From positions 1-64,000 of the forward strand of contig CBFFRP010000152.1 of NCBI GenBank assembly GCA_965644295.1: a stretch of DNA of 64,000 nt, given 5' to 3'. The position numbers were made by a program, and so were the translations under genes. Shown here in pieces: positions 9,392 through 19,646 of the stretch (position 1 is the stretch's first letter; each line of letters opens with the position of its first letter). Below the pieces are notes generated by a model. That model worked only from the letters and a program-made list of their open reading frames with translations. It did no database searches and was not told the DNA's origin. The DNA is from Paraphysomonas bandaiensis (Eukaryota; Chrysophyceae).

Positions 9392-12085
9392 ATGCTTACA
9401 CTTACATGCATTCTTTTGCTTATATCGGCAGCCAGGGCATCTGCCAGTGCTTCATTTAAAGTTGATTCATCATTCAGAAATCTGGGAGATACATTGCAAA
9501 TATCTTACGTGAATTATTTTGCAGCATCGAATGAAGACTGGTTCTATTTAGTTCCGAAGAGTTATGGGGGAACACTGAGGGATTATTGGCGACAGGATGT
9601 TGATGCATCATGGGACGCGGAAGGATATACATGGTCGTATGTAGATCACTATAATGTAGACGTAGGATCTGTTCTGCTTACGCTCAACCCACAGTATCTA
9701 CAGAATGGAGAGTACAATCTGTATTACTTGGCAATCGATGGGTTTGATCTGCACATCTCCCCTTCTATCACTATAGTTATTGGGGACAACTGCTATGACT
9801 GGATCGATAAACGCAGTGGGGTAACTAGTGGCAAAACAACCAATCGATGTGACGCCGCTTATGGCCGATTTCGCTTCTCTCTTAACCGATTGGAAAAAAC
9901 ACCATGCATATCTACTGATGATTGTGCAGATAAATGTTGTTTCCATTTTCACTATGTAGAGGTTGTACGCACACATATAAGCAAAGACGGAGTATTCGGG
10001 GAGCTTTATGTTGATGGCATAGAACAAGTGAAGACTCTAGAAAATATCGATCATGTTATTCCAGCTGGAACATACTCTGGTACGTTTCGACGGTACAATA
10101 AGCGTGGCTACGTTACTCCTTTTGTTCTCGGGGTCCCGATCAAAGATCCTTGGATTTTATTCCATACTGGTAACTACCAGATAGATTCTAAAGGGTGTTT
10201 CTTAGTTGGGCTTACACATTCAATAGTTTCTTCAAAACCAAAAGCTGTCGTAAATTCACGTAAGGCAATGAAAAAACTCATGTCTGTGTTAGATTATTCG
10301 CAGTTGGAGTTATCAGGGGAGATTACTCAAACACCAAAACAGGATTTATTTTATGTTGACTTTAATATGTGCAATATCGAACCATTTATTATGAATGACT
10401 ACTCTGGTTTGACTGTACATCCACTTGTGATAACAGTTACATCAACATCAGAATTTGATGAAGCGAAGAAACGTTTTCTCACCCAACATACACCTCTAGG
10501 CGAATTTATAAGTAACGAGGAGGACTATAATGTTACCACTAAGTATATCGAATTCCTGGTGGAACATCCTTACGACAGATTCTACAGTTTTGTAAATGTA
10601 ACATACATTCGAATTGAAATTCAAATGAGAATTCGAAACGTTTTCAGTACTCGTGCAATTACAGTGTTCCCATCATTTGAGGGGTATTCAATGGACCCTA
10701 ATTGTGACTATTGCTCAACGCTCTATCTTCAAATTGCCATACATGGCCCTCTTGACAACACTGAGTGGGATCTTATTAAAAGTAGTATTACAGAGACACC
10801 CTTATGTTTGAACCAAACTCAGAGTACCTGCACAAACATATCTGCTGAGACATGTACGACTTGTCGAGATAACACCACATGCACAGAGGACTTCACATGT
10901 GATACACCTGATACAGGTAACTATTCCTCATCAGCTATTTACTTGTATCTGGAGGCAAAGTATTCTTCCAATTGGGACGGTGCTAATTTATTCATGAAAT
11001 CTCCTGAAGGGGACATTGTATTGTCAATGGCGCCTTCGAATGCAACAAAAAATCCTTTCCAGACGAATGTTTTTCCCACTGTTAGCGGAATGTACGAATT
11101 TGGAACGTATTTTCCAGAAGGTGAACCAGAATTTATCGATGCTTGCACGGTATGTAATGTCAGTTTCTGCCTTCGCATTGTTATGATATATATGTCTTTA
11201 ATATATAATATACGGATTGTGCAGATATACTGGATTGTTTCCTACAACAGCAGAAGTAATACTAGTTCCTTCTATGGAAGCATCAACTCGTCGGTACTGC
11301 TGCATTACAATGCAGACAAAGAGGTATGGTCGTTTGAAAGAGATTCAAATATTCTATCAGAAGAGGACTTGCTGGACTATTGTGTTCCCACGCATTTTCC
11401 TTCTGGACAACCCAGTGGTCTTCCAAGCAGTTCTCCCACATCCCCTTCGATGAGTCCATCTTCACATCCTTCATTGAATCCAACGACACTGCCAACTTCC
11501 ATTCCTTCATTTCTTCCGACAGCTCCAACTTTCTCTCCAACGACTTTTTGGGACAGTAACATCTTGTCTGCTCCAGAGGACATGGTATTATTTTCAGTTG
11601 TGACCCCACGGAGAGCTACTGGTGGCGAAATGTGTGCAACACCAATTAATTTTTTCAAATTGAGGATTGATAACGGTGCGTTATTTCCCACTTCCGGGTA
11701 TCTAAGCGGCGTTGTGTCAATTAAACATATCAAAGGAGGCTTTCGCCGGGCAGATATGTCTCTGAGATTAGCACTATATCGCACGAGTAATTCGACAATA
11801 GTCTTTTCCACCACGAATAATCTTTTGGAAGGTTCATCATTCCATAAAATTACAGGCGATCCTTACGCTGATGACCACAAGCATTGGGCTGTGGGTAAGG
11901 CAGATTATAAATTACTCATAAGGCTGCCATACTATGGTTTGGTAGACGACGGTGGGAACCAATTTCATTTCCCCATTGCCAGTGATTATACTTTGGAAAT
12001 TGACCTCAAAGTGTTGGGAAGAAGTGCCGGAGAAAGTGATATAGTTCACAGCTGTGTACGCATTACTGGAGTGTCTTTGTTCTAA
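9392..12085 (+). CDS. Secreted multidomain protein with DUF5675 domain and PSxxPS linker
   Basis: About 872 residues after removal of a probable 75-nt intron at 11150-11224 (GTATGT...GTGCAG, length divisible by three and stop-free, so it reads through in frame). I start at the ATG at 9392 because MLTLTCILLLISAARASA is a clean signal peptide; an ATG 66 bases upstream is also in frame. After an N-terminal beta-rich domain comes a DUF5675-like domain (about residues 200-303): GELYVDG, TLENIDHVIPAGTYSG, VLGVPI, ILFHTGN, DSKGCFLVG, SRKAMKKLM. Next are Cys-paired regions (CDYCS, and TCTTC, then NTTCTEDFTC), a Ser/Pro linker (SGQPSGLPSSSPTSPSMSPS type) and a C-terminal beta-rich domain. DUF5675 is known mainly from bacteria and phages and has no proven function. 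The protein is probably secreted or displayed on the cell surface. Several NxS/T sites are visible. Confidence 0.75.
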   Translation: MLTLTCILLLISAARASASASFKVDSSFRNLGDTLQISYVNYFAASNEDWFYLVPKSYGGTLRDYWRQDVDASWDAEGYTWSYVDHYNVDVGSVLLTLNPQYLQNGEYNLYYLAIDGFDLHISPSITIVIGDNCYDWIDKRSGVTSGKTTNRCDAAYGRFRFSLNRLEKTPCISTDDCADKCCFHFHYVEVVRTHISKDGVFGELYVDGIEQVKTLENIDHVIPAGTYSGTFRRYNKRGYVTPFVLGVPIKDPWILFHTGNYQIDSKGCFLVGLTHSIVSSKPKAVVNSRKAMKKLMSVLDYSQLELSGEITQTPKQDLFYVDFNMCNIEPFIMNDYSGLTVHPLVITVTSTSEFDEAKKRFLTQHTPLGEFISNEEDYNVTTKYIEFLVEHPYDRFYSFVNVTYIRIEIQMRIRNVFSTRAITVFPSFEGYSMDPNCDYCSTLYLQIAIHGPLDNTEWDLIKSSITETPLCLNQTQSTCTNISAETCTTCRDNTTCTEDFTCDTPDTGNYSSSAIYLYLEAKYSSNWDGANLFMKSPEGDIVLSMAPSNATKNPFQTNVFPTVSGMYEFGTYFPEGEPEFIDACTVCNVSFCLRIVMIYMSLIYNIRIVQIYWIVSYNSRSNTSSFYGSINSSVLLHYNADKEVWSFERDSNILSEEDLLDYCVPTHFPSGQPSGLPSSSPTSPSMSPSSHPSLNPTTLPTSIPSFLPTAPTFSPTTFWDSNILSAPEDMVLFSVVTPRRATGGEMCATPINFFKLRIDNGALFPTSGYLSGVVSIKHIKGGFRRADMSLRLALYRTSNSTIVFSTTNNLLEGSSFHKITGDPYADDHKHWAVGKADYKLLIRLPYYGLVDDGGNQFHFPIASDYTLEIDLKVLGRSAGESDIVHSCVRITGVSLF

Positions 12086-13192
12086 ACTGTGTAACTTTAT
12101 ATTAAGCAGAGTTAATGGTTTTGTTAAGTAACAATTTTGGAAAGTATTGAACAGTATAGATATAATGTAGTATAAGTTTGAGTTGTAGTTAGGGGTTTTA
12201 CAGTTTGGTTTAATGGATATTGATATGTATGACACTTTGGTAAATTGTTGACTGTAACAACATCACTGAAACAACAATTTAGGCAATATCACTGGTGTGT
12301 ATGCTTTTCTGTAGTATCTTTATTCTAATATATGCAGCGCTATTGACGCATTGCTAATGTTCATGCTAAGTAACACTTATGGAAAAAGTATTGAGAAATA
12401 TTTAAAGTAGCACGGTAAAGTTTTGAAGACAGAAAAGTCGTTGTCAGAGTTATCCTCTTTTGCCTTGATGGAATATTGACACGTATGGTGTTCCGAGCGT
12501 CTTGGTGAATGAATAATTGTTGTTTACCATGATATCCGCGATGCATAACAACATCGAAAAACCAACTTGGACAATACTACATATACTGTCTGTAATTGGC
12601 CTTGTGCTGATAAATGTGATTTCTAGGTAGTAATTTAATCGTATCGATTCACTTCTTTTTTGAGAGAGTTTAGTAGTCTAGAGTCTAGAGAATTATATCA
12701 GAGTGGATTGAATAATTCTTCATCGCAGTGAAGCAAATAACTATATTAACAGCACACCTCTGGTGCTCGCAGTAATGCACATGAAGACTCTCGTAGCATT
12801 TTACTTAGTTAGATAGTTGAGAATGTTAGAGTTATTACTTTTCGATGTCAACAGTGCAAAACATTATATGCTATAATCAGATTTTCAATATATGTACGAG
12901 GTTCGACTGATTATTAATTAACTTAAATTATCTATTAGCTACTCACTCTCACAAATGTCAGCAACCATTTTTACACTGAATAAATTTACGTATTTCAAAA
13001 CAAATAATAAATCGCGCTTGTCGTTTACATTTGTCCGCTCATTAGAGGAAACTGACACTGTAAGAACGCAATCCATATTCTAATTTATTCTAATTCTAAT
13101 GTCTTTATCAAATGCTTACAACCAGAGCGGCTTAAATTAGAATAAACTCTACCGCCACAATAAGACATACAAACATCAAAAATAGCTGCGTT
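12086..13192. repeat. Intergenic region with a degenerate ~240-bp tandem duplication
   Basis: Two diverged units (about 12117-12350 and 12357-12590) share TAAGTAACA, GGAAA-GTATTGA, ATGGATATTGA-type, and AACAACATC...CAA-TT-GGCAATA blocks in the same order. The rest (12600-13090) is AT-rich with no recognised exon. The start of the segmental duplication shared with 8208 lies at about 13098. Confidence 0.45.
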
Positions 13193-14026
13193 TTATCCAC
13201 TAAGGAGTTGGCCTGACGTAAATCTTTCGAGGATTCGGGTTCTCATATCAGCATATTCAGCTTCCGTTATCAAACTATTGGATAGTGCATCCTCCAACTG
13301 ATGCAAGACCCCTGAAAGACTATTCCTCTGTTCACTATCTACACCCACCACTACAGCAGTAGTAGGAGCAGAAGCCTCGTCTCCTCTTGCAGTCTCCTCT
13401 GCTGTGGCTTCGTGAATAATGACAGCCTCGGCTTCGTGCAAGGGGCTGTGACTGGCACTCTCCGTTAGCGGCGCGGGTTGGGCCACACTTGCACTGGGAG
13501 CATTTAAATTGTCGATAGCGCGATTCTTACATAGCGAAGAAGAATCGGGTGGCGATGATATCATAAAATCAGTCAATTCACCATGCAGCCTGTGCATGCT
13601 CTCATTCTGTTTACCAGGTACCAAACATTTGCCGGGTGGTTTCATGTCAAATTCAGAATCGGACATCGTTTGTGGGATTTCGCATCTCGATTCAACACCA
13701 TCGATCGCTATAGAGAGTGACCGGCGGGTCTTTTCAATTCTTACATCATGCCAATGCCCAATACGCAGTGGAATACTTTTTACCCAACCTTGATTCTGAC
13801 TAGACCCATCTGGTGTTCCACTTATTCCACGCCCATGTGGCCCTTTTCCAGATACTGTGTATATGTAGAAACCCATCCTTCCTTGGTCGCTACCATAAAC
13901 AGGACCAAGTCCATGACACTGCAGTGCGTTGTTTTCAGTCGTCACACACATAGGATACGAATTAGAAAAATTATCAAAACGTACACGAAAAGTTATAATA
14001 AAACAATCACATGGTAAAGTATACAT
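13193..14026 (-). CDS. LamG/concanavalin-like domain protein with C-terminal SHOCT-like motif
   Basis: 277 residues in one exon. Residues ~10-160 look like a concanavalin A/LamG fold: FRVRFDNFSNSYPMCV, GRMGFYIYTV, then GHWHDVRIEKTRRSLSIAIDG, the usual 'W-H-V-V-x-R-x-G-x-L-x-l-y-v-D-G' type hairpin. A long Ala/Glu/Thr linker follows. The C terminus (LHQLEDALSNSLITEAEYAD, then MRTRILERF) matches the SHOCT pattern, a short oligomerisation motif that is mainly bacterial. The ATG at 14026 begins abruptly at a beta strand with no signal peptide, so an upstream exon may exist or have been lost. No function can be given beyond likely ligand binding. A truncated copy lies at 8208-8540. Confidence 0.6.
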   Translation of the reverse strand: MYTLPCDCFIITFRVRFDNFSNSYPMCVTTENNALQCHGLGPVYGSDQGRMGFYIYTVSGKGPHGRGISGTPDGSSQNQGWVKSIPLRIGHWHDVRIEKTRRSLSIAIDGVESRCEIPQTMSDSEFDMKPPGKCLVPGKQNESMHRLHGELTDFMISSPPDSSSLCKNRAIDNLNAPSASVAQPAPLTESASHSPLHEAEAVIIHEATAEETARGDEASAPTTAVVVGVDSEQRNSLSGVLHQLEDALSNSLITEAEYADMRTRILERFTSGQLLSG

Positions 14027-14763
14027 AATAAAAGTGTATAATTAATGAGATCGAGATAGCACAGCAGGAGTCGACAACACACTGAATAGATTGAGAGAGT
14101 GATACATACATACATACATACATACATCGTATCGGCATCCTTTGTTTATTTTTGTTCCAAGATGCCTCTAATATTGAGACAACAATTATCTGTATTCTAG
14201 CTGTAGTTGTATGTTAGTAATATAGAATATATTTGATTCAATTAATTTCCGAAAAATAAGATGCTGACTGCCGATTCGATAGCAGGTGTGTCGAAAAAAG
14301 TCCCTGTATTTGTCCATTTACTGGAATTTTGGAAAAATGTTCTAAAACGCAGAAATTGCTGGAAAAATCCAGTTATGTATATGCATTAATACACGTATAC
14401 TAAAAATGGCAATACGGTATACTGTAGTTCGGTAGGCATTTGCCGGATACCAACAGCAGGGCTTTCTCAGCCAGTGGGATTTCTCAAAAATCCAGCTCAA
14501 AAATCCATTAAAATCAAAGCCTTTCTACACTTTTTTCTATCTTTTCTAGGGTAGGTGGGTCGAAATACTCAGTTTCTAAACACTGAATTCTGAAAACCAG
14601 GGTTTCTGTGTTTATAGAGGGTGAGGTTTCCACCACAAGAATGAACTGAACTCCACACATATAAAAGTACTTAACACCCCATATATATATACATATACAG
14701 ATATATATACATATTACAAAACCATTACAATTACATATAGTTTTAGATAGTTATTTAATTAAA
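14027..14763. other. Divergent intergenic region with MITE copy 4
   Basis: Between the LamG/SHOCT gene (-) and the RRM gene (+). It contains a CATA microsatellite (14104-14126), MITE copy 4 and an AT-rich stretch with ATATATACATATACAG-type sequence just before the RRM gene. No exon was recognised. Confidence 0.45.
14129..14277 (+). mobile_element. MITE family copy 4
   Basis: Starts GTATCGGCATCC and ends GACTGCCGATTC, with the same internal blocks as copy 1. It lies inside the segmental duplication. Confidence 0.8.
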
Positions 14764-15216
14764 ATGTTTCGAAGTATTGGTCGTATTAATGCATTGAGAT
14801 GTCTGAAGTCACCTCAATCAATCAGATCAGTGTCCAGTACAGTTCATATACATGGATTACCTGTGACTGTTCAAAGGGAGGAATTACAGACTGTTTGCGG
14901 AGAATTTGGAACAATCATTACATGTATGCGGATAGTTACTATCATATAACGGGTCTCATGTACTCTTCTATAGTATTTTTTGTGCAGGCTAGATCTGGAA
15001 AACACTCTATTGCTACTTTAACATTTAAACATATCGAGTCGGCGATTGCAATCGTGGATGAGCTTCATGATTCGGTAACATTTTTTTTGTTATCGTGTTT
15101 TGTATCCTAATTTTCTGGTGTAGTTTTTATGGGGCAGGAAAGTCAAAGTAATTTTCTCGAAGAAAATTGAACTTCAGTCGAATCGAAAATTGAGTCAAAG
15201 TCATAACAGAAAATGA
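14764..15216 (+). CDS. SLIRP-like small mitochondrial RRM protein
   Basis: Three exons (14764-14934, 14988-15074, 15124-15216) give 116 residues holding one RRM: VHIHGLPVTVQREELQTV (beta1/alpha1), FGTIITCMRI (beta2), HSIATLTFKHIESAIAIVDE (beta3/alpha2), WGRKVKVIFSKK (beta4). The N terminus (MFRSIGRINALRCLKS) is Arg-rich, non-acidic and amphipathic, as expected of a mitochondrial presequence. Size and layout match SLIRP, a mitochondrial mRNA-stabilising partner of LRPPRC in animals. Orthology is not proven; many small RRM proteins share this plan. The first donor (GTTACT) is weak, but an alternative GTATGC donor five bases upstream creates an immediate stop, so I prefer the one given. Confidence 0.65.
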
Positions 15217-15985
15217 AATATTGAAGATGCTGAAGCATAAGTAAATTTAGGTGTTGGATCGACGAGAGTTATGTTTATAGTAATAATGAGTTTAAAGTCG
15301 TGTCCCTGTAGCGAAATGTGCGTCTGTTGTTACTATTTGGCGAAAGTTCTAGCATGATGTCTAGACGCAGTGCATAGTGAACAATCAGCATGATAGTGAG
15401 CACGTACACAGGTGTATTCAATTTCACAACTATTATTGTCTCTACTTCATTATTCTATAGTCTATAGTCACAGATATCTCACAATATATTATTTCTGCAT
15501 CAAATAATCTCTGTGTCTCAGCCATAAGCATTGATATATAAGATTTTCCACATTGTGCTGCATTACTTTCATATCAGAGTAGATAGAAAATAGAAATAGG
15601 AAGCCCAGATAGGAAGTAGTATGATGCACTAAGGAGCATACTGGTTAGAATGTCAATCTAGTGTCTAGTATAAGAAAAAAGGTTATAGGGAGAATGCGAT
15701 AAAGCTGCATTTGGAAACAACAATATTTCTGCACAATACAATATATCATTTTGGTTGACTCCACTATTGTACTCCACATGAAGTCAGGGATGGTTTTAAA
15801 AGTTGTAATGAGTTATATTATTGAATCTGCTTGAAGAGTAACACCACTAAATATGACAAACTATATGAATCTGTTTGTGCAGAAGACATTTCTTTTTCCA
15901 ATTGCTAAACGTGCAATGACACCGCGCACTTCATATTCACACTCTGATATCATAGTGACTGGTGTACTATTCGCTACAAACTTAA
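15217..15985. other. Intergenic spacer, nothing recognised
   Basis: About 770 AT-rich bases between the convergent RRM and PLAC8 genes. Short reading frames here carry no recognisable motif. Confidence 0.4.
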
Positions 15986-16590
15986 CTATATTATTGGAGA
16001 TCCACTATCTCTTGGTTCTAATAAACTACGCTTCAATGCTGATGAGGTAACACTATAGTCAGAGAGCTTTCTATCATGAAAGTCTCGCATGAATTGGTAC
16101 TGCTGAAAGATACCACACGGACAACAACAACCCTTGAGCACTTCTACGAGCCCCCCTTCAATATTAAACTGGTCCATTATTCTTCCTCGTTGGCAGAGAA
16201 CACAACAGCCCAGAAAAGGAGACAATGGTGCAGGAAGACATAAATTTAGCAAAGCACTGCTAGAACAGATAAAAATGCCAGTAGGCCCCAGGCCGGAAAA
16301 ACAGCAATATCTTAGGCCTTCTTCGTTGTCTAATATGGACTGCGTTTGACCAAGCAAAACACATGGGCACATGACAGCAAGTGGAAAAAAAGTTGGGTAG
16401 CATCTTGATTCGCCTGTATAGACAGCATTAGGTCATATATCTACCTAATAAGATATATATACATGTATATATAATATTGCATACATAGAGCCGTATATAT
16501 AGCTGTATATATAACATAAATACCTGTTACAGCATCCGTATATTCTGATATTTCAAATAGGTCATTCACCCATTGTTCGTGCCCGTCCAT
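15986..16590 (-). CDS. PLAC8-family cysteine-rich membrane protein
   Basis: Two exons (16590-16524 and 16413-15986) give 164 residues. The start MDGHEQWVNDLFEI precedes the diagnostic PLAC8 layout: a first Cys-rich block (FPLAVMCPCVLLGQ), a hydrophobic middle (GPTGIFICSSSALLNLCL) and a second Cys-rich block (CCVLCQRGRIMDQFNIEG, then CCCPCGIFQQYQFMRDF). In plants and fungi PLAC8/FCR proteins affect cadmium resistance, calcium flux or cell size; the role here is unknown. The membrane location follows from the Cys-rich hydrophobic segments. The frame is continuous through the ~110-nt intron. Confidence 0.85.
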
Positions 16591-16810
16591 TATGGCTCTT
16601 AATAAACACTACAGGTATATATATATGATACTTAACACACTGTGTATAATAGCTCAGTAGGATACTGTATAATGCATATCAAATACAAGGAATTATTTAA
16701 TAAGTATCAATAAGCACTTTGTTACATTAAATTGTTCTTAGTTCATGTCTACACAGTGTGTTCGAGGCATAAGATAGAGCAGGAGGGGCTGGTATAGTAT
16801 GCAATAACTG

Positions 16811-16960
16811 CGCATCGGGGTTCAGCATGATATTTTTCGGAAATAAATTGAAGCAAAATTACTCTATATTACTGATATACATCTACGGCTGTAATACAGA
16901 CAATTATTGTCTCAATATTAGAGGCATATTGGAACAAAAATATACAAAGGATGTCGATAT
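16811..16960 (-). mobile_element. MITE family copy 5 (inverted)
   Basis: The only copy of the family in the opposite orientation. On the plus strand it reads from CAGCATGATATTTTTCGG to CAAAGGATGTCGATAT, the reverse complement of the ends of copy 1. Confidence 0.75.
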
Positions 16961-17157
16961 GTGTTTGTGCATATTTTAGGTATGCAACACGCTTTACGAT
17001 ATACTCTATATACAATCCTACAGTACAAACTAGTGGAAGACACAACAAGACTGATAAACCCTGATTTCTATACTTTCCAGAAAACAAAACTAGGGTTTAT
17101 ATGTACAGTATGTGTGATGTACACAGTACATATGTATTTATATATACTGTATGTACT

Positions 17158-17239
17158 GCAGGTAGGTAGGTAGGTACGGTACAGTATGTAGGTAGGCAGG
17201 TAGGTAGGTAGGCAGGTAGGTAGGTAGGTAGGTAGGTAC
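17158..17239. repeat. (GGTA)n microsatellite upstream of msrA
   Basis: Interrupted GGTA/GGCA tetranucleotide array ending about 94 bases before the MsrA start codon. Confidence 0.85.
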
Positions 17240-17332
17240 CTATGCAGCCATATCATGCTATTCTATTGTTATACTATATCACTCATATATATCACACACA
17301 AACCACAACTCAACAAACCTCGAATAACCACA

Positions 17333-18013
17333 ATGGGAAACTGTTGTAATAAACCATCTACCTCCACTCCTCCCACTAATCAAAACACCGACCCAGCTCC
17401 TCATACAACAACTAACAACACTACTAACAATACAACAGCTACTAGTACTACTAAGATAACTAATCGGGCATGTTTTGGTGCAGGATGTTACTGGGGTACT
17501 GAAAAGTTTTTTAAAATTGATTTTGGTAGAAAACGATATCCAGAGAGTTTAATTAAAGGTGATGTGGGGTTTATGGGTCCACCTGGAGCTCAGCCTAATC
17601 CCTCATATAGAGAGGTATGTGAGGGCACAACAGGACATGTAGAAGTATTTGATATGGAATACTCTGGTGGAGAGATAGGAATGGAGAAAATGTATGAAGA
17701 GTTAGTTCGTTTCTTTTTTCAATTTCATGATCCTACTACCTTAAACCGGCAAAGAAATGATAAGGGGACACAGTATGCATCTGTTATATACTGTTATGAT
17801 TCAGTTCAAAAAGAAATTGCCACCCGTGTTAAGAATGAACTACAGGCTCTCATAGATGATGGAAAGGTATCGTGCTTCTCAGAGAAAACTGTGACGACTG
17901 CAATCAAAGATGCGACCGAATTCTTTCCTGCGCATGCGGAGCACCAGGAATATCTGATGAAAAACCCAAAAGGGTATTGCAACCACAAAATCAGATTTGC
18001 GGATTGGCCATAG
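17333..18013 (+). CDS. msrA: Peptide methionine-S-sulfoxide reductase, acylated form
   Basis: 226 residues, single exon. The catalytic motif GAGCYWGTE (about residues 48-56) contains the nucleophilic Cys. The downstream family motifs are present: PSYREVCEGTTGHVEVFDMEY, FFFQFHDPTT, DKGTQYASVIY and AEHQEYLMKNPKGYCNH, the last holding the probable resolving Cys. It reduces methionine-S-sulfoxide in proteins using thioredoxin. The start at 17333 gives MGNCCNKPS, an N-myristoylation plus palmitoylation signal, followed by a Thr/Asn-rich linker of about 35 residues; this points to a membrane-tethered MsrA rather than the usual soluble or organellar form. An in-frame upstream extension has no ATG context as convincing. 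A ~20-residue insertion (IDFGRKRYPESLIKGDVG) precedes the PSYREVC motif. Confidence 0.92.
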   Translation: MGNCCNKPSTSTPPTNQNTDPAPHTTTNNTTNNTTATSTTKITNRACFGAGCYWGTEKFFKIDFGRKRYPESLIKGDVGFMGPPGAQPNPSYREVCEGTTGHVEVFDMEYSGGEIGMEKMYEELVRFFFQFHDPTTLNRQRNDKGTQYASVIYCYDSVQKEIATRVKNELQALIDDGKVSCFSEKTVTTAIKDATEFFPAHAEHQEYLMKNPKGYCNHKIRFADWP

Positions 18014-18525
18014 TTGTTTTAACCTAGGGAGTGTAAGGAGCTATATATTTGCTGTTTTCGCAACAGCGGCAATCTGTTATGCATGCATGGAGTCCTTTCT
18101 ACTTATGTGATGTTATTATTACAGCTTGTCGCCTTCGAAAGTTTTGATATGATAGTTGAGTACCATGTTGCTAAATATAAATTTCTTTATGTTCAGTATG
18201 TATGGACTTTTGCTGGAATGAATTCCTAACAGGAATTAGGTGAATTGTGCTGTTGTGGTAGTCCCTGGCTAAGTGTATTCGATAATCCAAACCACCTCTA
18301 AGAGGTGGAACCACAAAATTCTGTATAAGACAATGTGGCACATGATAAGCGAAATCACACAAATGTATTGTGAATATAAGGGAAATATTATTCAACTTAG
18401 TCAAATTGGTAGATATACCTAGGCACACTAATTTTGGTGCAATAATTGCATTCAGTAATTGATGAATAGGTAAATATGATAAACACCTAAACATTGTTTA
18501 CTGTTTACTATAAATATGAATTATT

Positions 18526-18612
18526 TGATGACTAGATATTTAATGACTAGGCTTGGTGTGGCTAGGAATTTCCACCAAATTGACTAGGTCGAATAATAGA
18601 TTTTTGAACAAT
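18526..18612 (-). repeat. CTAGTCA-family dispersed repeat, copy 1
   Basis: Reverse complement reads CGACCTAGTCAATTTGG, then ATTCCTAGCCACACCAA and CCTAGTCATTAAATA. The same order is found on the plus strand at 33870-34020. Confidence 0.65.
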
Positions 18613-19386
18613 ATTTGCCATTAATCTAACCCTTCAATTATATTAACACTTACTTCTATTCACACTTAGTAACACTATTATACTTAGTAACAATTACTTC
18701 TATTTACACATAGTAACACTATTATACTTACGACTCATACTTTCATATGTTTCATATGTATCATTCCTTTTCATCAATATATTAATTTCGTAGTAATATC
18801 TCACTTTCTATCACTCACATTCAGGTCTCCAATATTAAAGTATGGGGAAACATGGGTAATAGATTTGTATATTAAGAGTATGCAATAGTACAGTAAGTAA
18901 AAATGTAAATAGAATTGTTATTAATCACTCTTCTTACTAAACAATACATTCTTATTATAGAATCTCACGAGCTATATAACATTAATTCCACTCAGTCGCC
19001 TACTTCAGTAATAGAATCTCTCTATTACTGCATGTATATATTGACTGCAACTACATAGATATGACAAAGATCTTTATATCTATGATACACTGTACTACCA
19101 AACGATTACAACATCACGATCTTGAAGATCCACAACCGGAGAACATTCCATAGGGTTCTATAGCATGTAATAAACACACGTATTTAAGGCACATTCCGTT
19201 ACATGTATACATAAGTAAGTTGAACTCACCATTTATTTTATAGAGATTTAACTCAACTGCAAGTTGAAGAGACCAACAAGATGTTCAACATACAAGCAGA
19301 GGATAGTGTCCTACTGCTGTATATACAACACTGTATAGGTAGCTTATGTATGGATATCTCTGTAGAGCATACTGTATACTGTTATC

Positions 19387-19534
19387 GTATCAACATCCTT
19401 TGTATATTTTTGTTCAAAGATGCCTCTAATATTGAGATAATAATTATCTGTATTCCAGCCGTAGTTGTATCTCAGTTATATAGAGTAATTTTGCTTCAAT
19501 TTATTCCCGAAAAAGGAGATGCTGACTGCGGATA
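19387..19534 (+). mobile_element. MITE family copy 6
   Basis: Starts GTATCAACATCC and ends GACTGCGGATA. It lies 113 bases upstream of the prolyl-hydroxylase-like gene start. Confidence 0.8.
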
Positions 19535-19646
19535 AGATGATGTTCTTATGTATATGTACATGACTTTTATATGAATATTTACGTTAACTTTCATATATAT
19601 ACACACATCTCTTCCTCTACCATATTCTACATATAACTCTATATAA

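Larger units (their letters stand above)
13098..14330. repeat. Segmental duplication, intact copy (partner 8208-8765)
   Basis: The block contains the LamG/SHOCT-type gene, its upstream flank, MITE copy 4 and a short tail (CTGTATTTGTCCATTTACTG). The partner at 8208-8765 has the same order but lacks most of the gene. Confidence 0.7.
16591..17332. other. Divergent intergenic region with MITE copy 5 and GGTA array
   Basis: Upstream region shared by the PLAC8 (-) and MsrA (+) genes. It holds MITE copy 5 and a (GGTA)n tetranucleotide array. Confidence 0.5.
18014..19646. other. Intergenic region with CTAGTCA repeat, TAGTAACA tandem and MITE copy 6
   Basis: About 1.6 kb without a recognised gene. 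It holds a CTAGTCA-family repeat (18526-18612), a short tandem of ACTTCTATTCACACTTAGTA-like units (18648-18730), and MITE copy 6 (19387-19534). Confidence 0.5.
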
